DNA from: UMGS1958 sp045542415 | GTDB lineage: Bacteria; Bacillota; Clostridia; UBA1381 | Reading direction: 5' to 3' | Assembly: GCA_045542415.1 (NCBI GenBank) | Contig: JAZQKZ010000029.1 | Location: 1 to 32,698 of the forward strand | Length of the DNA: 32,698 nucleotides | Part shown: positions 1 to 7,957 of the stretch, one piece after another | Numbering within the stretch: position 1 is the stretch's first letter | How the letters are laid out: every line of letters starts with the position of its first letter | Notes under the pieces: generated by a model | Told to the model about the DNA's origin: nothing | Databases searched by the model: none | What the model saw: only the letters and a program-made list of their open reading frames with translations | Translations under genes and position numbers: made by a program

Positions 1-711
1 AGAAAAGTCAGCAAAAGAGTGCCGTTAAAGAGGGGACGCCCCTCCCTCTTTAAAATCTCCCGCTGCGCTTTACCAAAAGATTCAATCAATTAAAACGAGG
101 CTAAACCATTTGCTGACGTAGGTACTCTTTTGAATTAAAAGGCAAGGTTTTTTTAAAACGATTTTTTATTTCGACTTTTCTGACTTTTTTTGATTGTACG
201 TCAAATTAAGTACCGATACAAGGTCAAGGTAATGGGCAATGGATGCATTTGGTATCGGGTTTCATCCCGACAAGAAAACCACGCATTATACAGTAATGCC
301 GTGAGCCTTGATCTATAACGCCACGCCATCGACCGAAGACGCAAAACCCCTTAAAAAAAGCAAGCAAATTTCCACCGACACATTTCAATTGCAGCCTTTG
401 GCTGCCGAGACGCTTGATAAGGGGGATTTTTAAGGAGGAAAGTTACGCTACGCCTACGAAGCTACGCTTCTAAGGCTACAACACTTTGTGTTGTTCACTT
501 TAACAGCATTCTTTTGGTTCGTTTTCTGTTGCTGCGGACAGAAAATGAACTGGGGTATAGCAAAATAAGCAATCATATAAAAGCATCGAGGGGCAAAGCC
601 CCATAGCGTTGTTTGAATAAGTGCTAACTAATACACACATAAACCATAATTTAATTCAATATTCCATTTTCACACACAAAAAAGTGTTGCCGTGCGGCAA
701 CACTTTTTGAA
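1..711. other. Non-coding, hairpin-rich region left of the regulator
   Basis: I see no convincing gene here. The stretch holds several inverted repeats: 25-34 with 44-53 (arms TTAAAGAGGG and CCCTCTTTAA); 12-23 with 120-131 (one mismatch); TCGGG/CCCGA at 255-270; 478-484 with 488-494; a 13-bp stem at 517-529 with 538-550 (one G-T pair); and GGGGC/GCCCC at 590-602. A purine-rich AAGGAGG at 432-438 is not followed by an open frame. The density of hairpins suggests intergenic repeat elements or the 3' end of an upstream transcript. It could also hide a structured RNA, but I recognise none. Confidence 0.55.
678..708 (-). terminator. Rho-independent terminator of the AraC-type regulator, probably bidirectional
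   Basis: A perfect 14-bp inverted repeat (679-692 with 695-708, core AGTGTTGCCG) has a 2-base loop at full pairing. It has an A-run on the left and a T-run on the right, so it can terminate on either strand. It lies 3 bases beyond the stop codon of the minus-strand regulator. Confidence 0.9.
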
Positions 712-1545
712 TCATACTGATGTATGCTGTTTTCTGTATGCACTCGGCGACATACCTGTCATCTTACGGAACACATCTCCGAAATAGTTACTGTCCTGGT
801 ATCCGCAATACATTGCAATTTCGGTTATTGAATAGCGTGTCTCAAGCAGCATATTTATAGCCATCTTTACACGCACACTGTTCAGATACTCGTTAAAACC
901 AAAGCCCGTAACTTTCTTGAATTTCTTAGAGAAATATGTAGGACTCATGTATGCTATTTTTGCGATTTCTTCGAGATTTATCGGTCTGTTGTAATAATTG
1001 CATATATAACGGCATACCGACTGTATTCTGTCCTCGTATTCGGTCAGGTCATCGGTAAGTCTTAAATTCTTCTGGCTTGAATTTTTGTTGAGGTTTATTA
1101 ACAGCTCAACAAAGTGTACAATACAAAGCTGCTGATTAAATTCGTCATCATAACGGCATTCGTTCTCGAGCTTGCGGAGCAATGAGTTGAAGTTGTGCAT
1201 GTTAGGAGCAGCAATGTGCAGCTTCTTTGATTCAAAACATTTCAGCAGCTCTTCTGCCGGGAACAGCGGATTGATTTTTTCGATCAGCTCCGGCGAAAAG
1301 TGTATAAGATAACGCTCGTACTTTTCTCCGATATCTATAGCCTGAGTACGGTGAATGTCACCTCTGTCGATAAGTATAACGTCTCCACAGTCAATATCGT
1401 AAAGTGTATGATTGATAAAGTATCTGCGTTTTCCGCTGATTAAATAGTAAATCTCATAGTAATCATGCATATGGGAAGCGGACATGCTTGTAGAAGCCTC
1501 TTCCTCCAACTGCTGTACTAATAATAATTGACCTTCCTTTAACAT
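712..1545 (-). CDS. AraC-family transcriptional regulator
   Basis: 277 residues. The N-terminal part (about 1-105) looks like the cupin sugar-sensing domain of AraC regulators, with the HMHDYYEIYYLISG segment typical of its first strands. The C-terminal 100 residues carry two helix-turn-helix motifs: the first around INLEEIAKIAYMSPTYFSKK, the second around YSITEIAMYCGYQDSNYFGD, followed by FRKMTGMSPSAYRK, the AraC signature end. The start is supported by a GAGGGG-like binding site just upstream on the minus strand. It is transcribed divergently from uxaC and a pectate lyase, so it most likely controls galacturonate or pectin use. The ligand cannot be read from the sequence. Confidence 0.93.
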   Translation of the reverse strand: MLKEGQLLLVQQLEEEASTSMSASHMHDYYEIYYLISGKRRYFINHTLYDIDCGDVILIDRGDIHRTQAIDIGEKYERYLIHFSPELIEKINPLFPAEELLKCFESKKLHIAAPNMHNFNSLLRKLENECRYDDEFNQQLCIVHFVELLINLNKNSSQKNLRLTDDLTEYEDRIQSVCRYICNYYNRPINLEEIAKIAYMSPTYFSKKFKKVTGFGFNEYLNSVRVKMAINMLLETRYSITEIAMYCGYQDSNYFGDVFRKMTGMSPSAYRKQHTSV

Positions 1546-1590
1546 AATATTACCCCTCTTATAAAATGTATAAACATCTCTCTATGTTTA

Positions 1591-1619
1591 ATTTTAACAT
1601 AAACATCAAAAAAATGCAA
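1591..1619 (-). promoter_or_regulatory. Candidate promoter of the AraC-type regulator
   Basis: On the minus strand TTGCAT (1614-1619) and TAAAAT (1591-1596) are separated by exactly 17 bases. The -10 is close to consensus, the -35 matches only its first three bases. A catabolite-control-like sequence (TGCAAGCGTTTTAC, + strand 1615-1628) overlaps the -35. Confidence 0.4.
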
Positions 1620-1634
1620 GCGTTTTACAGATAT

Positions 1635-1672
1635 TTTGTGCAAGGTTTTGCAATACATACAAAATGCACAAA
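1635..1672. promoter_or_regulatory. Composite palindrome, candidate operator between the divergent genes
   Basis: TTTGTGCA (1635-1642) is the exact reverse complement of TGCACAAA (1665-1672). Inside them TTTTG (1646-1650) pairs with CAAAA (1660-1664). The outer half-sites are 30 bp apart centre to centre, close to three helical turns, so both lie on one face of the DNA. Its position between the regulator promoter and the uxaC promoter makes it the best operator candidate in the window. Which protein binds is not known. Confidence 0.5.
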
Positions 1673-1742
1673 TAAACAGTATAAAAAATCAGTAGATTTC
1701 AATAAAACGTTAAAAAAACAGTAAAATTTATTAAAATATAGG

Positions 1743-1771
1743 GTGACAATTGCTGCTAAATATAGTATAAT
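1743..1771 (+). promoter_or_regulatory. Sigma-A-type promoter of uxaC
   Basis: GTGACA (1743-1748) and a perfect TATAAT (1766-1771) are separated by 17 bases. Transcription would start near 1778, about 45 bases before the uxaC start codon. Confidence 0.8.
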
Positions 1772-1823
1772 ATATAATAAGTAAATATTGTGTGCATCAA
1801 AGGGTGCAGAAACGGAGGATATT

Positions 1824-3218
1824 ATGAAAAAGTTTTTGGATAAAGATTTTATGCTTCAGAATGAAACAGCGAAGAAGCTTTATCATGAGCATAGTGCAAA
1901 GATGCCGATAATTGACTATCACTGTCATCTTATTCCGCAGATGATATATGAGGACAAGCCGTTCGATAATATTGCACAGATTTTCCTTGGCGGTGACCAT
2001 TACAAGTGGAGATACATGCGTTCAATGGGTCTGGATGAGAGTTATATGACGGGTGATAAGAGTGATGCAGAAAAGTTTGAAGCGTTCTGCTCGGTATTAC
2101 AGTATGCGATCGGCAACCCGTTATATCACTGGACACATCTTGAATTACAGCGTTATTTCGGTATTGATACAGTTGTAAGAAAGGACACATGGGAGGAAAT
2201 CTGGAACAAGGCAAATGCTGTAATAAAGGAAACACAGATGAGTCCCGCAAAGCTTATCAAGGCTTCAAATGTTGAGATTATCTGTACAACAGATGATCCG
2301 GTTGATACACTTGAATGGCATAAGAAGATTGCCGAAAAGGGACATGTAAGTGCAAAGGTTGTTCCGACATTCCGTCCGGACTTTATGTTAAATATTGACA
2401 AGCCGACTTACGTTCCGTATATCGGAAAGTTAGCAGCAGCATCGGGTATTGAAATCAATACATATGATGACCTCATCAAGGCTATTTATAACAGAGTTGA
2501 CTTCTTCCACGAGGTTGGCTGTCGTGTGAGCGACCATGCATTGGACGGTGCTCCGTATGCAGAGGGTATTGACGTAAGTGCAGTATTCACAAAGGCTATG
2601 AACGGCGAGGCTCTTACAAAGGAAGAAATTGACGGCTATAAGTCAGCAACACTCGTTGCACTTGCAAAGAAATATACAGAGCTTGACTGGGCAATGCAGT
2701 TACATATCGGAGCTATCAGAAACAATAATACAAGAATGTTCGAGAAGCTCGGTGCTGATACAGGCTTTGACTCAATTGCCGACTACTCAATCGCTGAGGG
2801 TCTTTCAAAGCTCCTCAATGCTATGGAAATGACAGACAATCTTCCGAAAACTATCCTTTATACATTGAACCCGAAAGATAACTATGTTATAGGTACAATG
2901 CTCGGAAACTTCCAGGGACCGGGTTGCGGCGGTAAGATTCAGTTTGGTTCGGGCTGGTGGTTCTGTGATCAGAGAGATGGTATGACAGACCAGATGAGAG
3001 CGTTGGCAAATTTAGGAGCATTAAACAAGTTCGTTGGTATGCTCACAGACTCAAGAAGCTTCCTTTCATATACAAGACATGAATATTTCAGACGTATCAT
3101 GTGTAATATCTTAGGAACATGGGTAGAGGACGGTGAGTTCCCGGCTGATATGGATACACTCGGTAAGATTGTTGAGGATATTTCATATAACAACGCAAAG
3201 GTTTATTTCGGTTTATAA
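1824..3218 (+). CDS. uxaC: Glucuronate/galacturonate isomerase
   Basis: 464 residues from the start chosen here, close to the usual 465-470 for UxaC. The frame is open from 1788, but ACGGAGG lies 6 bases before the ATG at 1824 and the protein then begins MKKFLDKDF as is usual in the family. UxaC converts D-galacturonate to D-tagaturonate (and D-glucuronate to D-fructuronate) in the cytoplasm, the first step of the hexuronate isomerase route. The amidohydrolase-type metal motif HCH is at residues 33-35 (DYHCHLIP). Other family landmarks are CTTDDPVDTLEWH, MQLHIGAIRNNN and FGSGWWFCDQ. Its partners uxaB and uxaA lie 23 kb downstream in the same window. It is the first gene after the divergent regulator and probably its direct target. 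Confidence 0.97.
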   Translation: MKKFLDKDFMLQNETAKKLYHEHSAKMPIIDYHCHLIPQMIYEDKPFDNIAQIFLGGDHYKWRYMRSMGLDESYMTGDKSDAEKFEAFCSVLQYAIGNPLYHWTHLELQRYFGIDTVVRKDTWEEIWNKANAVIKETQMSPAKLIKASNVEIICTTDDPVDTLEWHKKIAEKGHVSAKVVPTFRPDFMLNIDKPTYVPYIGKLAAASGIEINTYDDLIKAIYNRVDFFHEVGCRVSDHALDGAPYAEGIDVSAVFTKAMNGEALTKEEIDGYKSATLVALAKKYTELDWAMQLHIGAIRNNNTRMFEKLGADTGFDSIADYSIAEGLSKLLNAMEMTDNLPKTILYTLNPKDNYVIGTMLGNFQGPGCGGKIQFGSGWWFCDQRDGMTDQMRALANLGALNKFVGMLTDSRSFLSYTRHEYFRRIMCNILGTWVEDGEFPADMDTLGKIVEDISYNNAKVYFGL

Positions 3219-3229
3219 TTTGAATTCTG

Positions 3230-3263
3230 ACATCCGCAATATTGCAATATTGCGGATGTTTTT
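3230..3263 (+). terminator. Terminator-like hairpin between uxaC and the pectate lyase
   Basis: A perfect 13-bp stem (3230-3242 with 3247-3259), TGCA loop, then five T. It ends only 18 bases before the next start codon. There is no room for a separate promoter after it, so it may attenuate rather than fully stop transcription into the lyase gene. Confidence 0.85.
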
Positions 3264-3281
3264 GGATAGAAAGGAGCAGTT

Positions 3282-6200
3282 ATGAAAAAGATAATCAGTA
3301 CATTCCTCGCAGCCACCCTTGGATTTGGTTCGATTGTGCCGGCTATGGCAACAACTAATTCCGGCGGTGCCGGAGGTGGGTCGCAGATGTATCTGGATAC
3401 GCTTGCTTTTCCGGGAGCTGAGGGCGGCGGTATGTACTCAAAGGGTGCAAGAGGTGCCGCAAAGCAGGAGGTTTACCACGTTACAAATCTTAATGACAGC
3501 GGTGCAGGCTCGTTCCGTGATGCGGTATCGAAGTCGGGCAGATTTATCGTGTTTGATGTTAGCGGTATGATAGATCTTTCTTCAAACGTAACGATAAAGA
3601 GCAATACAACGGTGCTTGGACAGACGGCACCGGGTGACGGTATCTGCTTCAGAGGCAATAATGTAAAAATCAGCGGTGAAAATGTCATTGTAAGATATGT
3701 GCGATTCCGTGTGGGATCACATCTGGCGGACGGTTCGGATACAAGAACTCAAGACGGTCTTGAAATTACCGATAATGCAAGAAATATAATTCTTGACCAC
3801 TGCTCAGTGAGCTGGGGAACAGATGAAAATTTATCGGCGTATGCCGTAGAAAATGTTACAATTCAGAACTGTATCATTGCTGAGGCACTTAATCAGAGCA
3901 TCCATGCAAAGGGTGAACACAGCTACGGCGGTATCTGGGGTGGTGTAAACTTATCTGTTCATCATAACCTGATTGCAACGCATAAGAGCAGAAACCCGAA
4001 AATCGGTACATCGGAAACCGTTGCAATGACGGCAGGCTATACTGATGATGAGTCGGTTATCGATATGCGTAATAACGTAATCTATAACTGGGGCGATAAG
4101 GCAGGTTACGGGGCAGAGAACGGTGCGAATGTAAATATTATCAATAACTATTACAAGCCGGGTCCGGCTACGCCGTCAAATAAGCGTGCGAGAATTTTTG
4201 AGCTTTCGCCGGGTAATAAATACCAGAGTGGCTGGACGGGTGCTGTATATGCTGACGGTAACATAATCGGTGAAGACAGTGCAACGGCAGCGATGGTAAA
4301 TGAAAACAACTGGCAGATTGAGGCTAAGACGGGTGTATATCTTGATAATGATGCTAAAATATATACCAAGCTTGATGAACCTAATAAAACATATATAAAA
4401 ACATATCCGATAACAACAACTTCGGCGGAGGAAGCCTATGAATATGTGCTTGAAAATGCAGGTGCAAGGCTCCCGAAGCTTGATGCGGTTGATGCGAGAA
4501 TTATAGAGGATGTTAAAAACGGTACTGCACCAAACGGTGCCAACGGAAGTGTAGGACTGGTTGATGAGCCGTCGGACGGTGTGCCGGAGGGTGATGAGGG
4601 TTTGTATGATGACAGAGGCTATCCGGCATGGGTGTCGGAGGCAAGAGGTGCAGATTATGATACAGACCTTGACGGAATACCGGATGAATGGGAAGACAAA
4701 ATGGGATTAAATAAAGAAAATCCTAATGATGCATTGAATCCGGTTTTTGGTTTTGATGATGATAACCCATACCGATGGATTGAGATATATGCTTCATCTT
4801 TGGTGGATGAGGTAACAGCACCCGGACTGTCGGCAGATAAAACGGACGTAAGTGTGAATGAAACTGTAGAATTCAGTGTAGAAAGTGAAACTGAAAAGAA
4901 TGCCTACTATTGTGACGGTGCATTTGTGGTTATGACAAGTGAGAATCCGGTCGGGGAGATGCTGACGGGAGGCTGTCATACTTATGTGGCAGTTGATGAT
5001 AATTATAATGTCTCCAATGCGGTTACAATCCGTGTGAGTGACGCTGAAAATTATCTTGCCAATAATCAAAGCACATCAACCGTGATGGACGGTGACTATA
5101 AGTTTGTTTCAAAAATAAATCCGTCAAATCTTACTAAAGAGGTTCCGTCATATATATATGCCGGTGACTATGCGATAGGCAGTGGTTATGATGAGAATTA
5201 TGAAAAGAAGATATATTTCGGTACGAGAGATGCACTTGATGTATCGGACCTTGATGCGGAAGAATATACACTGTTTAAAATTGAGAATATTGGTGGTACG
5301 GTAAGCTTGTATGCAGGAAAAAATCTTGCAGACTGGACAATGCTGGAGTCACATGCAGCAGACGACAGTGTGCTTACGGTTGGTAAGTCGGTTGGCGACG
5401 GTGAAATGCTGACGGTAACTGAGTTCAGTGAAACCTATTATATCACAGAAGAAACAAAGCCGCGTGTGGAGATTGAAAATATCAGCAACGGTGACAGAAT
5501 AGGATTCGACGAAATCCTGGAGCTTCGACTGGATCCTGACGAGGCGAAAATCTCACAGGTTATGGTGTATTTTAATGGCGAGCTTATTGCATCTCAGGAG
5601 GTGAGCGGTTCCTTTGCGGAGGTTCCTGTTTCGTTCTCGTCAATTGCAAGCGGAACTTTGAGGGTGGAGTGTATTGATACAAATCTTTGTATCGGCACGG
5701 GAGAAATTGAAGTATATGTCTCGGCAGATCTTACACCCTGGCAGATTGCAGATATTGGTGATGTTTCTTCAAAAACATTTGTGAGTGTTACAAATGATTA
5801 TACATATAAGATAAATGCTCCTGACGGATATATCGGTTCTACTGCTGATATGTGCGGATATGTATATCAGAAGTTTACGGGAGATAACAGAATCTACTAC
5901 AGAAGTCGTATGCAGTCAGGCTCGCAGTTTGGTGTCATGCTCCGTTCAAGCCTTGATGCAGACGCAGATATGTACTGGTTCGGCGGTGAATACAATGCAA
6001 TCGGTACAGAAAAATTAACGTATGATTTGAAGTATCGTCTCTCGGAGGAGAATGCTCAGGCTCCCGAATATGCGGACGGCACAGTGCTTGTTTCGGCGGG
6101 CTATGACGAAAACGGACGTCTTGCGGCTGTAAACACGGCTGAATTCAAGGACGGAATTGCAGATGTTGAGGATGCTCAGGGCTATACAACAAAGCGTTTT

Positions 6201-7520
6201 GCAATCAGAGACTGGAAAACTCTTGAACCGGTTGAGTTCAGAAATGCAACCTCATTAACAGCAAACGGTGACACTGTAATCGACTACACCTACGATAATC
6301 AGGGTGCAAACCAGTATTTCATAGTTGAAAAGTCGGGCGACACCTTGAATATTTACAAGACAACAAACAGTGCAACTGTTTATACAACAAAGGAGCTGCT
6401 TACATCAATCGACTGCTCGGTGCTTGGTGACGAGTACTATATGGGCTTTGCAGCAGTGGGCGGCAGTGGTAATCCGCCGGATGCAGGCTGGGTTGCGATT
6501 GATAATAACAGTGGTGACAACAACTATACATGGAATTTCGACTACGGTCTTGACTGGCTGTGGCAGATGCAGGAAAGAGCTGTGCTTGAACCGATCTGGA
6601 ACAATGGCAATATGCTGCTTGCACCGGATGATAACTACACGTCAGAAAGATATGTGTTCCACGAATACATTGCAGACGACAACCTTATGCCGGAAATGAG
6701 TGCAGAAATATTTATGGCAGGCGAAAATCCGGAAATGAATGTTTATTTCCAGACAGGCAAGGCGTCGGAGGCGTATAAGGTTACTCTCTCGACAGAGGAG
6801 GGAGAAATCCCGGCAGTGTCGCTAAATAAGTCTTACACTGTCAATATCAGAACAGATGTAACTGCCGACGGAGAATGTGGATATCTTACAATCACATCGG
6901 ATGAGGGGGTATTGGTTGAAAGCCTACCTATATATATGGTATCGGGTACAGACTTCAGAACTCAGATTAACACAGCAAAGAAAACACCGGTAACAAAGGC
7001 TGTGTATTTTGAGCCGGTGATGGGTAATGAGGGTACATATCAGATTGATAACGTATCGGTAATTGCAAACGAGCCGTCGATGAAAGTTACAAAGATTGTA
7101 AGCTGGTACACCTTTAATTCTCTTTCGGTCGGAAGCTTTACAAAGCCGGTGACTCTTACAGGCACAACAACTGCTAATGGCAGTGAGTTGAGTGGTGCAG
7201 ATGCTGTAATCAGTGCAGGAGAAGTGAAAGAGGGTTCTAAGACTATCGACGGAGTGAGCTTCACAAATAAGCTCAGAATAAAGGGAACATCAAAGAAATT
7301 TACCGTTCCTGTAACAAAGGGCTCTGTGATTTCGGTATATGCGTCATCGGCAAGCTCATCTTCAACACGTCCGCTTTATATTGACGGAGTGCAATATGAC
7401 TTACTCTCGGCAGTGAAGAGTGAATATACATATGCGGGTGATGAGGATACAGTGGTGATTTATGCCGGTGATAATATTGATGTCTATGGAATTAGTGTTA
7501 TACAGACTATAATTGAATAA
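3282..7520 (+). CDS. Secreted multidomain pectate lyase, PL1 family
   Basis: 1412 residues, started by an AAGGAG site at 3271. A signal peptide (about 1-23, ending PAMA) marks export. The PL1 beta-helix spans roughly 40-350: FPGAEGGG near 43, VYHVTNLNDSGAGSFRDAV, FIVFDVSGMIDL, the calcium-site region with ILDHCSVSWGTDE near 170-182, and SRNPKIG holding the likely catalytic arginine. The family cleaves de-esterified homogalacturonan by beta-elimination. At about 459-482 is an Asp-rich calcium-type motif (DTDLDGIPDEWE) common after PL1 domains. Then come Ig-like segments (about 510-770), two lectin-like beta-sandwich regions (about 790-1260) and a C-terminal module (about 1275-1412) resembling two modules in the SLH protein at 21199-24936. 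No SLH, dockerin or sortase motif is seen, so it is probably released. It may be co-transcribed with uxaC through the intervening hairpin. Confidence 0.9.
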   Translation: MKKIISTFLAATLGFGSIVPAMATTNSGGAGGGSQMYLDTLAFPGAEGGGMYSKGARGAAKQEVYHVTNLNDSGAGSFRDAVSKSGRFIVFDVSGMIDLSSNVTIKSNTTVLGQTAPGDGICFRGNNVKISGENVIVRYVRFRVGSHLADGSDTRTQDGLEITDNARNIILDHCSVSWGTDENLSAYAVENVTIQNCIIAEALNQSIHAKGEHSYGGIWGGVNLSVHHNLIATHKSRNPKIGTSETVAMTAGYTDDESVIDMRNNVIYNWGDKAGYGAENGANVNIINNYYKPGPATPSNKRARIFELSPGNKYQSGWTGAVYADGNIIGEDSATAAMVNENNWQIEAKTGVYLDNDAKIYTKLDEPNKTYIKTYPITTTSAEEAYEYVLENAGARLPKLDAVDARIIEDVKNGTAPNGANGSVGLVDEPSDGVPEGDEGLYDDRGYPAWVSEARGADYDTDLDGIPDEWEDKMGLNKENPNDALNPVFGFDDDNPYRWIEIYASSLVDEVTAPGLSADKTDVSVNETVEFSVESETEKNAYYCDGAFVVMTSENPVGEMLTGGCHTYVAVDDNYNVSNAVTIRVSDAENYLANNQSTSTVMDGDYKFVSKINPSNLTKEVPSYIYAGDYAIGSGYDENYEKKIYFGTRDALDVSDLDAEEYTLFKIENIGGTVSLYAGKNLADWTMLESHAADDSVLTVGKSVGDGEMLTVTEFSETYYITEETKPRVEIENISNGDRIGFDEILELRLDPDEAKISQVMVYFNGELIASQEVSGSFAEVPVSFSSIASGTLRVECIDTNLCIGTGEIEVYVSADLTPWQIADIGDVSSKTFVSVTNDYTYKINAPDGYIGSTADMCGYVYQKFTGDNRIYYRSRMQSGSQFGVMLRSSLDADADMYWFGGEYNAIGTEKLTYDLKYRLSEENAQAPEYADGTVLVSAGYDENGRLAAVNTAEFKDGIADVEDAQGYTTKRFAIRDWKTLEPVEFRNATSLTANGDTVIDYTYDNQGANQYFIVEKSGDTLNIYKTTNSATVYTTKELLTSIDCSVLGDEYYMGFAAVGGSGNPPDAGWVAIDNNSGDNNYTWNFDYGLDWLWQMQERAVLEPIWNNGNMLLAPDDNYTSERYVFHEYIADDNLMPEMSAEIFMAGENPEMNVYFQTGKASEAYKVTLSTEEGEIPAVSLNKSYTVNIRTDVTADGECGYLTITSDEGVLVESLPIYMVSGTDFRTQINTAKKTPVTKAVYFEPVMGNEGTYQIDNVSVIANEPSMKVTKIVSWYTFNSLSVGSFTKPVTLTGTTTANGSELSGADAVISAGEVKEGSKTIDGVSFTNKLRIKGTSKKFTVPVTKGSVISVYASSASSSSTRPLYIDGVQYDLLSAVKSEYTYAGDEDTVVIYAGDNIDVYGISVIQTIIE

Positions 7521-7523
7521 TGT

Positions 7524-7554
7524 AAGAGACGCATGGGATAACCGTGCGTCTCTT
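7524..7554 (+). terminator. Hairpin directly after the pectate lyase
   Basis: A 13-bp stem with one G-T pair (7524-7536 with 7542-7554) and a GATAA loop, 4 bases after the stop codon. The T tract after it is weak, so it may rely on the second hairpin at 7581. Confidence 0.7.
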
Positions 7555-7580
7555 GTTATATGTGGCAAGAAATCAGTAAC

Positions 7581-7603
7581 AAAAAACCGTAGTTCGGTTT
7601 TTT
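7581..7603 (+). terminator. Second terminator after the pectate lyase
   Basis: Arms AAAAAACCG and CGGTTTTTT with a 5-base loop. The T-run forms part of the stem, and the symmetry would allow use on either strand. Confidence 0.7.
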
Positions 7604-7704
7604 GTCGGTGTTTGTAAAAAACACAGGGCAAAATACACAAATGAAAGTATCAGAATATGTACATAATAACCATAGAACGTGAGTAATATAGAAATAAAGA
7701 GGAT

Positions 7705-7729
7705 TTTTTGCAAAATTCTTATGCAAAAA
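7705..7729. promoter_or_regulatory. Inverted repeat upstream of the transporter, candidate operator
   Basis: TTTTTGCA (7705-7712) is repeated inverted as TGCAAAAA (7722-7729) with a 9-base spacer. The half-site resembles TTTGTGCA in the araC-uxaC region. A TATAAAAT lies 12 bases downstream without a good -35, as at promoters that need an activator. The region is AT-rich, so chance is a real alternative. Confidence 0.35.
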
Positions 7730-7887
7730 CGGAAAAAATGGTATAAAATGTTGTTTTTGTTACAAAGATATTACATAGATGTTGCGATAGGGTTACTGAA
7801 AAATAAATAAAAACATAACAAAATTTTAGTAGAATGTATCCAAACAACTGTAAATTTGTGAAGTTTGACATATTGAGCATATTTTGC

Positions 7888-7916
7888 TTGATTTTTTGTG
7901 AAAAGTGTTGTAAAAT
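7888..7916 (+). promoter_or_regulatory. Candidate promoter of the transporter operon
   Basis: TTGATT (7888-7893) and TAAAAT (7911-7916) with a 17-base spacer, placing the start of transcription about 35 bases before the first permease gene. Confidence 0.5.
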
Positions 7917-7957
7917 ATAGACAATGAATAAATTATTAAGAAAATGGAGGGATTTCT

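Larger units (their letters stand above)
7521..7957. other. Intergenic control region before the transporter
   Basis: A 437-bp AT-rich stretch without a gene. It holds two hairpins that end the lyase transcript (7524-7554 and 7581-7603), an 8-bp inverted repeat at 7705-7729 followed by a TATAAAAT at 7742-7749, and a better promoter candidate at 7888-7916. The first permease has GGAGGG at 7946-7951. Confidence 0.7.

Noticed and set aside
1..711. tRNA or tmRNA in the left non-coding region
   Set aside because: No acceptor stem with a matching T-arm (GGTTCRA) and no CCA end could be assembled from the hairpins seen.
1788..1823. Upstream extension of uxaC by 12 codons
   Set aside because: No ribosome binding site before 1788, and it would lie very close to the start of transcription predicted from the promoter at 1743-1771. 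The ATG at 1824 has ACGGAGG and gives the usual family N-terminus.
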